Positions 62,801 through 64,000 of a stretch of DNA of 64,000 bases are shown one piece after another (the first letter of the stretch is position 1; each line of letters opens with the position of its first letter). Source of the DNA: Candidatus Dormiibacterota bacterium (GTDB lineage Bacteria; Chloroflexota; Dormibacteria; Aeolococcales; Bog-877); assembly GCA_027313505.1 (NCBI GenBank), contig DAHVDN010000003.1, positions 20,721 through 84,720 on the forward strand. Reading direction: 5' to 3'. The notes under the pieces are model-generated. The model had not been told where the DNA came from. It worked only from the letters and a program-made list of their open reading frames with translations, and searched no databases. The translations under genes were made by a program, and so were the position numbers.

Positions 62801-63382
62801 GGCAACGTCCTGGGAGAGGCGCAACATGGGGACATTGCCGCCGTGGGGATGGAGATGTATAACCACCTGCTTCACCAGGCAGTCCTGGCGGCGCAGGGGG
62901 AGGAGCTTGTCGAGTCTCCGGCACAGGTCTCCGTGGCGCTGCCGCTGAGGAGCCTGTTGCCTCCTGGATACATCCCAGATGAGCGTCTCCGCCTGCGCGT
63001 GTATCAACAATTGGCGGCGGCCACAACTGAGGCGGAGTTGGAGGAAACCGCGCGTAACCTGCGTCAGCGCTTCGGGCCACGGCCCACCGAGGTGGAAAAC
63101 CTCTTGGTCACGCTTAGAGTCCGGCTGGTCGCGGCTGCGGCGGGCGCAGCGGCGGTGGAGACGGATGGGGACTGGGTCTCAGTGCGCTTCGAGCCCGGGC
63201 ACCGGATACCTTTAAGCCAGCTTGTAGCCGAGATGCCGAAGCTCACCGAGTTCAGCCCAAATCGGTTGCGCTTGAACGCCACGATGGCCGGTCCCTCGTG
63301 GTTGGACCTCTTGATCGGCCTCTTGCGACGCACCGCTGAAGCCCGAACCCCGGTCGCTCTTGCCAATGGCGGCCAGCTTTGA
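59798..63382 (+). CDS. mfd: Transcription-repair coupling factor Mfd
   Basis: DNA translocase that removes stalled RNA polymerase and recruits UvrA, 1194 residues. A UvrB-like N-terminal part (about 40-330) leads to the RNA-polymerase-interaction CarD-like domain around 520-590 (GDVVVHRDHGLGRFVGM, EYADGNKLYVPAEHLDRV). The translocase follows, with Walker A GDVGFGKTE (about 672-680), DEEQ box at about 774, and LSATPIPRTLHMAL. The GRVGRSGQRAYAY helicase motif and the D7-like C-terminus are present. ATG 59798 overlaps pth. The stop overlaps the mazG TTG. Confidence 0.97.
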   Translation: MTTRTMAGNSVRLRPAGQDSSLIARLSESPLGRTLDQWKEAGLGQGQIGGVPHAGAPLLAVLAQRLLGRTVCLLVSEPEAAWQEVATWLGGEPGCSLFPAADTLPFDRVAPASAIVRHRLQTLRELSSGRPGVVVTSAEALLRPTLSREWVGTWLAEVKPGLQLAPERMAQLLLESGYRQESIVARPGDFARRGGIIDCFPLDNHPWRAEWEADTVAGLWRLDPETQGSRAKLLAVELMPAREFSLDRTTLQGSARRISEWELVQLRGDVRDRWQADLDLMLGGGLPDPVDAVGPLLADPANTLLVHLPADTVFITEDWSRLGRLCSTWLDECESIRAAEVARGELPKELPLAVAQLGTLEARIHSSDWLDLMREVGGQDQILGDAQMLAVPAFAGSMEAFHRWAEEFRAAAGTVLQLGLQESRVTELTEERGLRPTSVESFSATDTPIPSGGLLVGPGDLRAGLLLSGAGVAVVADSDLFGAQKRRASALLRSVHRAESSASGRLRHAPGSTADPSVFRFKLELGDVVVHRDHGLGRFVGMRRVSDGTTEREYMQLEYADGNKLYVPAEHLDRVERYSGGADASPTLSRLGSGDWERTRRSVRRRIDQIAEDLVELYALRRKAKGHAFPADTHWQQEMEASFPYQETRDQLMVLEDIKRDMESERPMDRLLCGDVGFGKTEIALRAAFKAVEGGQQVAVLVPTTVLAQQHFLTFQDRLTAFPISVEQLSRLRTDDEAKQVMAGLAQGTVDIVIGTHRLLQKDVRFKRLGLVVLDEEQRFGVRQKERLKQLRTSVDILSLSATPIPRTLHMALAGIRDLSVIRTPPEGRLPIRTYVTAKEGGLIQDVIRRELARRGQVYYVHNRVHSMLREVELLRELVPEARLAIAHGQMDERELARVMVAFTEGEVDVLCCTTIIENGLDIPNANTLVVDDASRLGLAQLYQLRGRVGRSGQRAYAYFLYDPTRSLTEQADKRLDVVADLQDLGSGFALALKDLEIRGAGNVLGEAQHGDIAAVGMEMYNHLLHQAVLAAQGEELVESPAQVSVALPLRSLLPPGYIPDERLRLRVYQQLAAATTEAELEETARNLRQRFGPRPTEVENLLVTLRVRLVAAAAGAAAVETDGDWVSVRFEPGHRIPLSQLVAEMPKLTEFSPNRLRLNATMAGPSWLDLLIGLLRRTAEARTPVALANGGQL

Positions 63383-64000
63383 ATTCGGAGCCGCACGCTC
63401 AGTTGAACCGCCTCTTCGCAGTGATGGCCCGGCTCCGGGGCCCGGGGGGCTGCCCCTGGGATCAGGCGCAGGACCATCTCAGCCTCATCCCGCATCTGCT
63501 GGAGGAGACCCACGAGCTGATCGCTGCCGTGGAGGCCAACGATCCGCTAGGGATTGTGGAGGAACTGGGGGACTTGCTGGTCCAGGTGGCGATGCACAGT
63601 GCCATCGGCTCTGAGCGCGGGGCGTTCGATTTAGAACAGGTCGCGGCCCGCGCCGCCACCAAGATGATCTCCCGGCACCCCCACGTTTTCGAAGGTGCCG
63701 AGGTCGTGAACGAAGAGCAGTTGCTGCAGAACTGGGACCAGTTGAAGCGGAATGAAAAGCCCGAGCGCACTTCCAGCCTGGACGGTATTCCAGACGCCCT
63801 TCCGGCACTTGCACTGGCGTCGTCATATCAGCGGCGAGGAGCCAGAGCGGGACCGGCCGCCCGAGCTCTACTTCCGCATGGAGCGCAGACCATGCCGCGA
63901 CTGCAGGAGGCGATGTCCGGCCGCCCTGGAGAGTCCGATCAGTTGATCGGGGACCTACTGTGGTCGGTCGTGGCGCTCGCCAGGGAGCTGAATGTCGACC
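63379..64000 (+). CDS. mazG: MazG nucleotide pyrophosphohydrolase, cut by window edge
   Basis: NTP pyrophosphohydrolase of the MazG family; the frame is open to the end of the window (207 codons seen). First domain: LRGPGGCPWDQAQDH, then EETHELIAAV and IVEELGDLLVQVAMHS with the metal-binding glutamates and aspartate, then MISRHPHVFEG. The second domain is shortened and ends at GDLLWSVVALARELNVD, typical of the C-terminal part. TTG 63379 overlaps the mfd stop (TTGA). It probably cleans house of aberrant NTPs. Confidence 0.9.
   Translation, partial: MNSEPHAQLNRLFAVMARLRGPGGCPWDQAQDHLSLIPHLLEETHELIAAVEANDPLGIVEELGDLLVQVAMHSAIGSERGAFDLEQVAARAATKMISRHPHVFEGAEVVNEEQLLQNWDQLKRNEKPERTSSLDGIPDALPALALASSYQRRGARAGPAARALLPHGAQTMPRLQEAMSGRPGESDQLIGDLLWSVVALARELNVD

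Noticed and set aside
1..64000. CRISPR arrays, IS elements, prophage genes, integrases, rRNA
   Set aside because: Looked for regular short repeats, transposase or integrase motifs and rRNA signatures; none found.

Overview
The window is a GC-rich, gene-dense stretch of a bacterial chromosome of housekeeping character. I see no IS element, prophage, CRISPR array or rRNA, and one tRNA. Many starts are GTG or TTG, and stop/start overlaps of 1-4 bases are common. The gene set suggests a monoderm soil-type lineage near Chloroflexota or Candidatus Dormibacterota. No bamA or lpx genes follow rseP; an F420-dependent NADP reductase is present; hrcA carries a CIRCE operator; and rpsU is present, which most Actinobacteria lack. 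This placement is inference; no 16S rRNA gene is in the window.

Layout. 1-7074: tsf-pyrH-frr-uppS-cdsA-dxr-rseP-ispG, joining translation to isoprenoid and phospholipid precursor synthesis. 7128-10251 (minus): amidotransferase, aminotransferase, blue-copper lipoprotein and a metallopeptidase-like gene. 10268-11353 is gene-poor apart from a small AtpI-like protein; tRNA-Leu(TAA) follows. 11503-23063: envelope and sugar region with GT-C membrane glycosyltransferases, a PMT-type mannosyltransferase, a GT4 enzyme, an amidohydrolase and an MFS carrier, interrupted at 12802-14512 by a DsrE/TusBCD-like trio with a ThiF/MoeB-type E1 enzyme. 23092-32240: MBL hydrolase, rnhB, acyl-CoA carboxyltransferase, class V aminotransferase, membrane protein, glutamate dehydrogenase, MurG-like transferase, rhodanese. 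32277-35904: tkt-pgl-rpe (pentose phosphate). 37388-42227: complete 2-oxoacid dehydrogenase operon (E1a, E1b, E2, E3). 42299-47321: F420 reductase and two tandem chelatase-type AAA+ proteins between two unknown genes. 47273-50975: GNAT, lepA, hemW. 50979-55414: VIT1-like metal transporter, then the heat-shock set hrcA-grpE-dnaJ-hsp20, without dnaK. 55545-64000: galT-like, rsmE, hydrolase, rpsU, ybeY, pth, mfd and a cut-off mazG.

The most interesting signals concern gene starts. Several genes without a Shine-Dalgarno have a TANNNT-like -10 hexamer only 6-10 bases before the start codon, the mark of leaderless mRNAs (pdhA, rsmE, rnhB, VIT1-like, rhodanese, the 43033 gene and others). Two genes appear to start at CTG with good Shine-Dalgarno sequences (rpsU and the ChlD-like gene), and ybeY has no ordinary start codon in the right place. 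Candidate operators sit at the pdh and VIT1-like promoters.
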